Shown: piece by piece, positions 1 to 8,684 of the stretch | How the letters are laid out: every line of letters starts with the position of its first letter | How positions within the stretch are numbered: the stretch's first letter is position 1 | NCBI GenBank assembly: GCA_001662425.1 | Contig: BDDC01002204.1 | Span: 1-15,174, forward strand | Origin: Chlamydomonas sphaeroides | Lineage: Eukaryota > Chlorophyta > Chlorophyceae > Chlamydomonadales > Chlamydomonadaceae | Reading direction: 5' to 3' | Length of the DNA: 15,174 nt | Notes under the pieces: generated by a model | What the model saw: only the letters and a program-made list of their open reading frames with translations | What the model was told of the DNA's origin: nothing | Databases searched by the model: none | Program-made: the position numbers and the translations under genes

Positions 1-121
1 AGAGACTTGGGAGCCCTGAAGTGAGGCAGCCGTGGGGGGGAGCAGGGCCGGTCAGTATGGCTTCAGCACGGCCCCGACGGGCAGCGGTAAGACTGGATGT
101 TACCATGCGCTTGGCGGGGCT

Positions 122-3100
122 CTAACACTCGGCAACTACGGCTTGCGCCGGTGGATGCCAAGCGGGAGCAAAGCAAGTGCTCGCGCGCGGTCCTGGGGGC
201 GCAATGCTGCTGCCGTCATTACGTGATACGGCCCCGGGGCTCACCCAGGGGTCGCTGCACATTGCGCGGGTCTCCACAAGGCTAGTGATGGGAGGCTGGC
301 TGTAGCACCTGGGGACGAAACATGGGGTCGGGCGTGGGGCAATATGTGTGCAGTTGGTTGCAGGCGCCTGGGTAGCGGCCACCTGCCCTGAGGGCCGCCT
401 AGTACACCTCAGTCCTCGAGCGCCCTCGCAGTGCACCCACAACGGCCCATAGCAACGGCCAGCCAGCGCCCGCCTCACTTGATGGCCACGTCTGCCGCAG
501 GCAGGCAGGTGACGGGCGTGGTGGCGTTGTTGAGGGCGGATTGGCTACGAGCAGCAACAGAACCAGGGGCGGCAGGGCAGGTAAGTTGTCAGCGTCGCAT
601 CACATCGCGCGCTCGAGCGCTGAGTGAAGCAGCTGCGTGCGGCCTTGGCTTCGATGATGCCCGTCAGTGCCTCGCACCATTCCTCGATGCTCTCCGCGTC
701 TACGGGGCACTGGCGCAGCTCCGTCAGGATGGGCCGGGTCATGCCATCGGGGCGTGGGCCGGCGACCGCAGCCGAAGAGCTGTTGACGAAGGCCATGAAG
801 GTCGCGCCTGCGGGAACATGCCAAATTTGTTAAGAGGTCACCGAGATGTATGAGCTGGGGAACGCGGACCATGCCAATGGACGGCGCGCCGGTCGCGCTA
901 CAAGCTCTCTCGTCCCAGACCCTCGCAGCGCCACACCGTTAGCCTCGGACGTCCACCAGTTGAGCTGGCGGCAGACGGTGATCACAGCCGAGATGTCGAA
1001 ATTGTTAGCGCAGACTGCAGGGAGGGAGAGCAGCAGGCGTTTACGAGGTGGGTGCAGGGCACTGCCGCGGCATAAACGCAGCCAACCCCAAACGCATCAC
1101 TCGCACGAAGCTCAATGCACGCGTATTGATGCTTGCGGCAAGTTGCCCCTTCCCAGGCTGTCCCTGCATTTCTCACCTGTGCCCCATTTGCCGTCCATGT
1201 AAACCTCCAGGCGGCCCTCCGACGGGTGGTTGCCGCCAACCAGGCGGGGTGTGTAGTTTGGCTCAAAGCACTGCAGCGAGACCGGAAAGCTGGGCGTGAT
1301 AATGTTCGGGGGCTGCTGCTTGCACAGGCCGAGCATCGTTTCCGTGCCAGTACATTGGACCACTGGGGGCACGGGCAGAGGCGAAAGGCGCGAATGGGTG
1401 CTGGTCAGGCAGGGGGAGGGCAGAAAGCAAGATGGCGTCTTTGCGGCCAGCACAGCACTCACTGTCTGTCTTAATTTGGACGAGGTCGTAGTTCTGGGTG
1501 AAAGGCGATAGGCCACCCGCGATGACCCTCACACCTGATCGAGCACAGGGGATGCTGGGATCAGCAGCGCCGTTGCCTGGGGCGTGAACGCATGACAGTC
1601 CAGCCAGCCCCTCAGCTGTGACCCGCAACCAAACCATCTCGCCGCACCCTTCCACGGCATCCCCAGCTGCCTGCAGATGACTCGGGCGCTGTCCAGGCTG
1701 AAGCCGCGGTCGCCCACCAGCGCCCAGCTGCGGGGGCAATGGAGGGAAGGGGGGGGCCACGGGAGGGGCAGTAGGGGGCGGGCTTCTTGATAAGGGCCCC
1801 ACGTCAGGGTACATCCCGCATCCGACCCACGCAGCCGTGAGGCCGGTCTGCTTTCCACGGTGGTGAAGCAACGGATGAGGAACCATGCGGGATACGAAGC
1901 TGCATGGCGCGTGGCGCTCGGCCCACTTGCGCCATCCACACGTTGCCACGGGAGTTCTGCGGGTCTTACCCCTTGTCTAGCCAGAACTCCACTCGGCCCT
2001 GGTTGTTGAAGCGGGCGTTGGCGGTCGTCGACGTGTTGGTCATCAGGCGCACTGCGGGCGGGAGTGGGAGCGAGGGGCAGCAGCAGGAGAGGCATTGCGG
2101 CAGGGCAGCAGGTCAGAGCACTCCCATGCGACCCCAGGGCGGGTCAGGGGGCCCTGCAGCTCCTGGTGTCTCCCCGAGCGCGCATCTCGGCGCACCCCTT
2201 CCCAAGATGACTCACCAGCATACTCATCTGCGGGGTGGGGATGTACCGAGGGAGTAGGGGGGCAGGTCGCGAACACAGGCAGCCATGAGGAAATCGATGA
2301 GGTTTGCACCCAGTCGGCGGCAGGTCAGGAAAAGAGAACAACCTGGCAACTCCAGCAGCTTGCAAGGCGCGTACCTTCGTAGCACTTGACGCCAACGGCG
2401 GCGGAGACGGGGCAGACGGTGGCATTCGCAGTTGTGTTTGCCATATCCACGATAGTCCAGGCGTTCCTGCATGCCACGCGAGAGACACCGGTACGGCGTT
2501 TGGGTTGATTGGACCATATGGGGAAACACGCCCACACGTCCACGGCAGCCGCGCACCATCGGCAGTCGTTGATGCTGGACTCGTTGCCAACGCAGCCGAG
2601 CTTGTGCAGTGCAATCTGTGGGCGGGGATGTCGCAAACGTGGAGCGAACGAAAGCGCGCGCGCGGAAAGACCGGCAGGGCACGACAGCGCAGTAAGACCC
2701 CTGCGTGGCGTGGTGGTAGGGGACAGACGGCCACACCAAGACCAACCACACTCCGGTACTGCCTAGCGCCCGCCTGTGACGCGGCGAGAGGGCAAAAACC
2801 TCCATGCGCAACAACCCGGCTCGCCGTCAACATCACGCAACGCCAGGGCCCCCTCCTCACCGGGGGGACGTACGGCCGCAGCGCGTTCTGCAGCACGGGC
2901 AGGATTCGGCAGCGCAGGGTGTGTCAGCGGGCGGAACCAGCGTTGTGCCGCATGAACACAGGGTGCCGCAGGTACCTGAGGTGTGCAGCTCATGCGCACA
3001 ACACACATGCTTACCAACTGCAGAACAGACCCCTGCCCGGCCACAAGTCCAAAGATTGTGCCGCCGACCAATGCTTGCTGTGGGGGCGTGGGGGGGGCCA

Positions 3101-4394
3101 CGAGCCAGCAGCAGTCAGCGCCCACGCGCCGCAGGGGGCTGCTATGGCAACCCGGCAACGGGCGTAAGGGGCCGGCCGATAACGCAACCACCCCGTCTAC
3201 ATCCGCCACGCCTGCATCTGCGCTCGCAACGAGTGCCGCAGGTCCCCTACGCCAGGCGCCCGCTGGCCTGTCGCCGCTCCGCGCTATCACGCACAGCACC
3301 AACGGCTGCCTGGCCGCCCTTACCGAGTAGGCTGACCACGCATCTTTGACCACCGCAGAAGCGCCTGCGTGGCAAATGCGGAAACGGTACGGAGGAAGGG
3401 GCCGCACGCTGAGCCCGAGTCCGGTACTCGGCCCCCCCACGCCAGGTGCGCCTGCCCGGCGTTGGTTCTGCCTAAACGCCACTCGCAAGCCCCGTTCTGT
3501 TTGTACTGCAGTTCTCAGCACCACTCGGCCAACCCACATCGGCCGACCCACCAGCCCATACGTCCCGGCACACCGCAGCCGTACTCACGCTTCCAAGGCA
3601 GGCCCAGCTGCCGACAAATGACACGAGCATCATTGTCGTCGAAGCCGTCACTGTGAAGGACATGCAAGCCGAGGTGAGGCAGGAGAACACACGACGCAAA
3701 ATGGTTAATAGTCGCTGAAGCGATGCGGGCGCGGGGGTGGGTACGCTTGATTTCCGACCGTAGTCGTAACGTGAGCACCATTTGTGCCAGTATGGACAGG
3801 TGCCTCCTAACCTCGCGACTCCGAACCTCGCGACAAAGCGTCGCCATGGGCAGTTAGCCGACCGCGGCACTTCCTTAACGCAAGACTCATGCTACGAGCG
3901 ATCCCGATACCTAACAACAATGCAACCCCTAAGCACAAGGATGGTGAAGCAAAATGCAACGCGACCGTCGCGACGGTTTCCGGCGAGTGTGACTCTCACT
4001 CCACTCGTCATCTGTGTGTCGCGGCCATACGCAAACATGAAAGCGCTTCAAGCAGCTCAGTCTCGTCACGCGCCTGCAAATGGTCCTGTTCGCCGCGGAT
4101 GTTCCATTTGCGCGCAACACAACCATGCCCTCGTAAAGCGCAGAGTTGGGAGCGGCAGTCTGTTGCGACCAATGGTGAAGGCTCACGGTCCCTGCGAAGT
4201 TCAGGGAGAGCGCGCCACGACTCAATGTTCCGCAGCGCAGCGCTGCTGGGTCGCGCACTAGTCAACACAAGCATGCATGTTGCGCAATGCAAGGTAGAGA
4301 GCAGCTCGGTCTCACAGTTTGTAGAACTTTGTCCGAAAGCGAGCATCGGCGCCGCAAGGAGCGCCAGAAGCGACAGACATGATGCAGCTCTCAT
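122..4394 (-). CDS. Secreted or surface protein with three SRCR domains (14 exons, 3' end unresolved)
   Basis: Scavenger-receptor cysteine-rich protein, probably secreted or on the cell surface; no ligand can be inferred. My exons, in transcript order: 4394-4316, 4191-4074, 3650-3589, 3364-3324, 3077-3015, 2615-2375, 2227-2216, 2051-1970, 1727-1535, 1362-1177, 1014-937, 807-678, 544-479, 308-245 (or reading on to the stop at 122). This gives about 470 residues. Residues 1-22 are a signal peptide (LSLLALLAAPMLAFG). SRCR 1 spans about 28-199, SRCR 2 about 206-329 and SRCR 3 about 336-452. Each domain has the C-R-Q-L signature (DDNDARVICRQLG, LDSARVICRQLG, AVITVCRQLN) and the later C-x-G-x-E or SIEEC half. 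Most introns are GT-AG, 120-420 nt, and phases match. Exceptions: a GC donor after exon 2 and a one-base conflict between exons 9 and 10. The family is abundant in Chlamydomonas. The SRCR identity is secure; individual small exons less so. Confidence 0.9.
2216..2227 (-). other. Candidate 12-nt microexon (SRCR exon 7)
   Basis: Between exons 6 and 8 a 12-nt segment (ATGAGTATGCTG) is bounded by a pyrimidine-rich acceptor CCCCGCAG and a strong donor GTGAGTC. It is phase 1 on both sides. Inclusion inserts four residues, giving YEDEYAVRLM between SRCR 1 and SRCR 2. Skipping it also keeps frame, giving YEVRLM, so it could be an alternative cassette. It is inferred from splice signals and phase only. 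Confidence 0.5.
3809..3834. repeat. Short direct repeat inside SRCR intron 2
   Basis: The 11-mer AACCTCGCGAC occurs at 3809-3819 and 3824-3834 with a 15-bp period. It lies within the 423-nt second intron (4073-3651) of the SRCR gene. No function can be assigned. Confidence 0.7.
4072..4080 (-). other. GC-AG intron donor after SRCR exon 2
   Basis: Exon 2 ends TTTGCAG and the intron begins GCGCGTG (4073 downward). Splicing here to the acceptor CTTCACAG ending at 3651 leaves AG plus T, a Ser codon. It joins ...RTIC to SDGFDDNDARV, exactly the SRCR consensus around the first Cys. The nearby GT (GTGACG, 4069) is out of phase with exon 3. GC donors are a known minor class, and AG|GC fits their consensus. 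Confidence 0.6.
4316..4394 (-). other. Exon 1: signal peptide of the SRCR protein
   Basis: The start is the ATG at 4394-4392. It is followed by a short basic n-region (MRAASC), a Leu/Ala hydrophobic core and a small-residue stretch (AFGQSS) that fits signal peptidase cleavage near residue 21-23. The exon ends in AAACT before a GTGAG donor at 4315. The partner acceptor CGCAG ends at 4192, and the join gives an in-frame Trp codon. An upstream in-frame ATG at 4451 would add 19 residues before the hydrophobic core, so I prefer 4394. Confidence 0.8.
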
Positions 4395-4577
4395 TTCTCC
4401 AAAGCAGCGCGGCCGCTGCTGCGCTGCCGCTGCTGCCGATGACGCGCACACACTGGGCAGAGTTGCGCAGCCTAGGCCGCTGCCATAGCTATGGTAAGCG
4501 TACTAGGTTGTGCAAGGGTGCGAAATGGTACACCCTGAGGACAGGGATGTGTGCCACACAACTGTGAGAAAGTTAAC

Positions 4578-4588
4578 TGATATATAAT
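4578..4588 (-). promoter_or_regulatory. TATA-like box upstream of the SRCR gene
   Basis: On the minus strand the sequence reads ATTATATATCA, an isolated TATATA in GC-rich surroundings. It lies about 190 nt upstream of the chosen ATG at 4394, which would leave a 5' leader of roughly 150-160 nt. It is the only such motif between the ATG and position 4700. Promoter function is inferred from sequence and position alone. Confidence 0.4.
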
Positions 4589-4599
4589 GGGATGCAGGC

Positions 4600-5160
4600 C
4601 GCATGGGCCCATGCCCCGCACGCCCCATGCACAACCGAGTCTGTTTTGACAGGGACTGCCAAAGCGAGATCTGATACGTATGGCGCGATCAACGCGCCCT
4701 TCGCCCCGCCGTAGTCGCCTGCCGGGACATGTTCGGCGAAGTGTAGGACGAAACGCCCATCCAAGCACAAGCAACACATGCGTTACATACGTGACACCGT
4801 GATCCCATTTCAAAGGGGCCCGACTGACGGTGGCAGTTGCCTGTAGAGTGATTGGATGAAACCACCCAGCCGTTACGTGCCACCAACCTGGCCCGCGCGA
4901 ACTCCGCGCCTCGCCCTCGGATCCGATGTTGGCCGCGCCACAACAACGTCTGGCTCGAGGAGGAGGAGCGAACTCCTGCGGCCGGGCGCTGAAGGTGCTC
5001 CGACCGCCGGGAGAAAGCAGCGGCTAACGAATCGCGGCCACGTACGAACCGCTAGTGCCCCTTTACTTCAGAACCGCTAGTGCGCGCTCACCTGGTGCGG
5101 CCCCATGCCCACGTCAACGCATCCCTCAACATGCGCCATGCGACCGTCGGCCGAATCACG
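4600..5160. other. Intergenic DNA upstream of the SRCR gene, no gene seen
   Basis: I found no supported coding sequence here. The only structure noted is a 13-bp direct repeat, GAACCGCTAGTGC, at 5046-5058 and 5071-5083 (period 25). Open frames in this stretch are short and show no recognisable motif. Confidence 0.5.
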
Positions 5161-5500
5161 AGCGAGCACTTCTAGGCCGCCTGCCCCAAAGGCGCCCCCA
5201 GCGCCGCGCCTTTGGGGCGGGCGAAGGGCCGGGGCAGTGCGGCGGCAGCGGCCGCAGCCGCGGCAAGCGCGGCCGGCCAAACACGGACGGCGGGCCCCGG
5301 GGCGAGCCCGCCGCGGCCGCCATCCTCGGGCCGGGGCCGAGCGATAGCGAGGGCTGCGCCAGCGGCAAGCGGCCGATCTCCGCCTCAGCTGGCGCGCCAA
5401 GCGGAAGCGTAGCGGTGTTGGGGGCTGTGTTGGCAGCGAGGGCGGGCCCTGCCTCCTGGGCGGTGGCTGTTGCGATAGCGGCCGTAGCGATGTTATAAAA
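5160..5500. other. GC-rich low-complexity tract
   Basis: Repeated GGC, GCG and CGG words (for example around 5240-5340) keep long Ala/Gly/Pro/Arg frames open on both strands. That is expected by composition and is not evidence of coding. A TATAAAA string at 5494-5500 follows on the plus strand. It precedes only a roughly 50-codon frame (from 5544) with no recognisable motif, so I do not call a promoter. Confidence 0.5.
5183..5218. repeat. Perfect 12-bp-stem hairpin
   Basis: GCCCCAAAGGCG (5183-5194) is the exact reverse complement of CGCCTTTGGGGC (5207-5218), with a 12-nt loop. The stem could extend by one wobble pair and one further pair at its base. It sits at the start of a very GC-rich low-complexity tract, with no adjacent coding sequence I trust. 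It could be a structured RNA element or a transposon end; nothing decides. Confidence 0.75.
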
Positions 5501-5749
5501 ACGAGAAACGGGAACTTGTACTGGCGAGATGCTGTGAGGCGAGATGCCTGCCATGTCTTCGACGCAAGTTTGCCCCGGCCATGGCCGGGTGAAGGGGCCA
5601 GGGGTCGCGTCCCAGACGAGTCCCGGCACGTATGGCGCTGGTTGGGAGGGTGATGGGCACCTGCGTTTCAACTTCTTAAAACTGATGACGCCCTGATGAT
5701 CGCGGGGCAGCCGGCAGCCCCAGACGGTGGATGGATTGGGGCCTCGCCT

Positions 5750-5930
5750 CTTCTCCCATACTGATGGTGACATGCTTGTCGTACTGCCGGCAAGCCAGCC
5801 CCACATTGCGGCACCGCGGGGCAGTGCACCACCCCTGCCTCCGGGTCATTGGCCAAGCAGCCGAGGACGGGGGTGAGAGAATAGTTGTCGTCGACCAGGA
5901 ACGTGCCTGCTCGCTGTGCAGCGCAATGCG
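5750..5930 (-). pseudogene. Possible decayed SRCR C-terminal half
   Basis: In one frame the minus strand reads FLVDDNYSLTPVLGCLANDP and then VVHC and QC. One base away it continues NVGLACRQYDKHVTI. Together these resemble the second half of an SRCR domain: an L-x-C, a central Cys, then D/N-V-G-L-x-C. A single-base shift near 5800 is needed to join them. The strand matches the SRCR gene at 122-4394, which begins 1.3 kb downstream in transcript direction, so it may be a relic of a tandem family member. The match is short and could be chance. Confidence 0.3.
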
Positions 5931-6755
5931 GCTGCCTGGCCCACCGTGCCTTGTGAGAGCTCCTCTTGCGGGCAGCGTGAGGGCAGTGCAGCGTGAGGGC
6001 AGAACAAATATGTGCGCTCCATTGTCTCGACAAACTGCATGCACGGCGAATTGCGACTAAACCGTTAGCGTTAGAGACCGGCTGGCCGGCTGTCCGGCAC
6101 TATCGGGTGCGCTGGCCCGTGTGGGGGACTGCCAGTGGGGTCGTGGTGCCCCCAGCCCACGCTGTGCTGAGCGCACGCTTTGGCCTAACGCCATTCTGTA
6201 CAATTGTCAGAGGCCCAGCGCACCAAGTCGCCAACGGCCGGCGGTGCCGCCGCTGCCGCGCCCAGCGTCAATGTGCGGCCACCACCACAGGCTGCCCTCG
6301 CGGTGGCTTGACCAGGAGCCCTCCTGGGCTTGACTATCCCGAGGGGCTGCACCGCGGGAGCAAGACGTCGGGCGCAGACGTTGAAGCGCGGTCGCCTTCA
6401 GACCGCGGCTCCGTCGCCGCAAGGGGCCCGTTGCATTGCCACAAAGGCGCGCCTGGGTCCCCGGGCCGGCGCTCGGACGCCCAGGGCCGCGAGGGCGGGT
6501 GGGCGCGGGCCCAGCAGCACTCCGGCTGACCTCGGGCTGCGGGCGGGGAATGCCCGGGGCGAGAGGCCCGTGCAAGTCAGCGTGGCGTGCCAGGCAGCGT
6601 TGGGCATGGCCCAGCAGGAGGCTGCGGGGCTGATCCCTCCGACGGGCCATGAAGGCGGGGCCAGGAGGCCTCCTGGGGCTGGCGTGGCGTGGCCAGCGGT
6701 GTAACAGCGCCACCTTGAAGCAGCGCCAGTGCGCCACCTTGGCTGTCTGCACAGC
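5930..6755. other. No gene recognised
   Basis: The stretch holds GC-rich DNA with several overlapping open frames on both strands, the longest about 180 codons. None shows a domain, a signal peptide or convincing splice signals. Pro/Arg/Ala/Gly dominate each translation, as expected from composition. Confidence 0.5.
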
Positions 6756-6756
6756 G

Positions 6757-6767
6757 GGAGGGAGAGA

Positions 6768-6799
<32 letters not shown>

Positions 6800-6811
6800 C
6801 AGAGACAGAGG
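6757..6811. repeat. GA-rich microsatellite
   Basis: An imperfect (GA)n purine run with interspersed ACAGAGAC words, about 55 bp. On the complementary strand it encodes a Leu/Ser-rich frame and on this strand an Arg/Glu-rich one. Both are artefacts of the repeat. Confidence 0.9.
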
Positions 6812-7089
6812 GTGGGAATGGTCTTCACTATGCTCTTGCTTGCTACCCTGGGCTGGGACGCGGCGGGCAGGGACCATGCCACCGTCCTGGCGCAGGCACG
6901 GCGTTACTGGTATTCCTCCGGGAGCCAATGGCCGCGCCTGGTGCCGCAAGGTTCCCCCGTTTCGTACTCCGAATGGCCGGCGACGCCCCGGATCGGCGCT
7001 GCGCGCTGCACGGTACACGCCCCCCGACCTGCCCCGCATGCGAGCGGGGCCCTTTGACTGCAGCACGAACCAGCGTGGAAGTCAGGGCG

Positions 7090-7362
7090 GGGCCCTGCAA
7101 CAGCACGGAGCGGCAGCTGCAGGCGCTGGTACTCGTTGTGTGCTGGCTGGCGGAGTGCGGCCGCGCACTGCTGGAGCACCGCGCCAGCCAGCACCAGACG
7201 GACAGCGAGCCGGCCTACGGCACTACATCATGGGCACCAAGGGCACGCCGCCGTGCATAGCGGCCGTTGCCGAGGCCGACCACGCCGCCAATGCGCGCTT
7301 GCACAGCACTGACGTGGGGGTAAGCTCTAAAGTCATCTACTGCGCAGCTGCCCGCTATCTTC
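7090..7362 (+). pseudogene. Retroelement fragment with RNase H-like stretch (left of LINE insertion)
   Basis: One frame carries STERQLQALVLVVCWLAE and then HQTDSEPAY. After a one- or two-base shift near 7212-7222 the next frame carries LRHYIMGTKGTPPCIAAVAE and SSKVIYCAAARYL. The TDS..AY core followed by a short helix and a G-T-x-x-P segment resembles the RNase H of tyrosine-recombinase (DIRS/PAT-like) retrotransposons, whose RNase H ends in a similar N-V-I-A-D-A-x-S-R stretch. This family assignment is by eye and tentative. The frame is cut at 7362 by a LINE and resumes at 8685. The frameshift shows it is not functional. No reverse transcriptase was found upstream. Confidence 0.45.
7353..7362. 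repeat. Target-site duplication, left copy
   Basis: CGCTATCTTC immediately precedes the 3' tail of the minus-strand LINE. The identical 10-mer is at 8675-8684, immediately beyond the truncated LINE 5' end. Confidence 0.8.
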
Positions 7363-8674
7363 TGTTACTGTTACTGTTACACCGCAAAGCGGAGGTCGCC
7401 GTTTCACAGCCAGGGGGGCCATCGGCAGATCAGGTCATCTCAGTGCACTAAGGCCCTCGGCTCCTCAGCGCTACGGTCCGCCTATTCCACACATCCCTCA
7501 GATACCGGGCCGCATGACTCGGATCAGCCTCTAGCCTCACGCGGCGCATGCCACGACGTGCAGGTTAGAGAGTAAGCTCGTGCTCAGCCTGCAGCTGGCT
7601 ATATGCAGGACACTCGCCGAACACATGTAAGTCATCTTCAACGCTGTTAGCACACTGCCCGCAAAGGCGTGCCCCCCGCGTTCTGCCACGGGGGCGGTTG
7701 GCCTCAAGGTCCCAGCACCCCAGCCTAAATCGCATGAGCACCTGGTGCAAGGCCAGGGGCATGATAGCAGCGGCGTGAGTAGGCGGTGCGTCAGTGTCCC
7801 CAAGGTACCGACTGGCCTTCACCCCTACGCCGGTTGGACACCTGCGCGGGTCGGGCACCTCTTTCGCCGTGTCCCAACCGATCTCGAGCTTTCGAACGGA
7901 AGAACAAACGCACGCCTCCACATCGACGCGAATAGCGGTATAGTAAACTAATTTGCCCGGCGTCAGATCGCCGGTCTGGGTGCCAGCATGCTCCCGCAGG
8001 AGGGACGACAGCATGCCGGCCGCCCAGCACTTGCCACAGCCTGCCACGGCCCTATCCACATCACCAACGAAGGCTTCATGGCATATAGCGCCCCGTCTCT
8101 CAACCAGCGAATTCCAGAAGATAAGCAGCAGCCGCGCCCAGTGGGCCTGCAGCGGTTGCTGGGCCAGCTCGCGGTACAGGCAGTAACGGCCAGGGCACCG
8201 GGCCCCCACCACGCCCTGCATGAAGAGCCGCTGCAGCTTAGTCATAAGGTTGTCCATGGCCTGGGTCCAAGTCACACCAATAAAGTCCGACCTCCATACC
8301 TGGACACCGTAAGACACGACCGGCGTCACCAAGGTATTGAACAACTGCATGCTTAGGCTTGGCGTTACCCGCCGCTCGCGCAGCAGGGACCGCAGACCGT
8401 GCAGGGCCCGGTTCCCATTAGCCAGGAGCTCCTTTGTGCACGCCGTGAACTTGCGCCCCTGCCCGTATGTATTGGAGCCCCAGGTATTTGGCCGTCTCCC
8501 CTGCCCCTAGCACGCGCAGCTTCTTGCCGCACAGCATGTACTCCCTCTATGGCAGAGCGGCCCTCTGCCTCGCCAATCCCCCTAGCACCAGCACTTCACA
8601 CTTGGAGTCGTTCACGGCCATGCCCGCGCGTGGCAGCGCAAAAATCCTCCAATAAGCGAGCCCGCTCGTACCCT
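7363..8674 (-). mobile_element. 5'-truncated L1-like LINE with target-site duplication
   Basis: The insertion carries the C-terminal third of a LINE ORF2, a short 3' UTR and a simple-repeat tail. On the minus strand the tail is GTAACA repeated about three times (7363-7380). The 5' end stops near 8660 within the reverse transcriptase, typical of aborted target-primed reverse transcription. Both ends abut copies of CGCTATCTTC. Removing the insert and one copy restores a continuous plus-strand frame in the flanking retroelement. It therefore inserted into an older element. Confidence 0.85.
7448..8660 (-). pseudogene. LINE ORF2 remnant: RT C-terminal part plus CCHC-like zinc motif
   Basis: Read 5' to 3', there is GMAVNDSKCEVLVLGG, then an in-frame TAG before REYMLCGKKL, then ETAKYLGLQY. 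A frameshift leads to GRKFTACTKELLANGNRALH. The frame then runs on into MQLFNTLVTPVVSYGVQVW, a typical LINE RT end, and stays open to 7565. Near its end are RFRLGCWDLEANRP and a C-x2-C-x8-H-x4-C motif (CGQC...H...C), the zinc motif usual at L1-type C-termini. A further frameshift leads to the closing segment SHAARYLRDVWNRRTVALRS and a stop at 7450-7448. At least one stop and two frameshifts make it dead. The upstream RT catalytic core and the endonuclease are absent. Confidence 0.85.
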
Positions 8675-8684
8675 CGCTATCTTC
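8675..8684. repeat. Target-site duplication, right copy
   Basis: CGCTATCTTC, identical to 7353-7362, just beyond the LINE 5' truncation point. Confidence 0.8.

Noticed and set aside
2304..3167. 287-codon plus-strand frame
   Set aside because: It is antisense to SRCR exons 5 and 6 and is kept open by high GC; it has no domain.
2763..3551. 262-codon minus-strand frame
   Set aside because: It overlaps real SRCR exons 4 and 5 but reads through their introns. Only the two short exons within it make SRCR sense.
5494..5500. TATAAAA as a plus-strand promoter
   Set aside because: The only downstream frame is about 50 codons without features, so there is no gene to support it.
5156..5806. 216-codon minus-strand Pro/Ala/Arg-rich frame
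   Set aside because: Composition-driven through the GC-rich tract, with no motif. An opposing frame is equally open.
6207..6752. 181-codon minus-strand frame
   Set aside because: Arg/Pro/Gly-rich with no recognisable domain or splice context.
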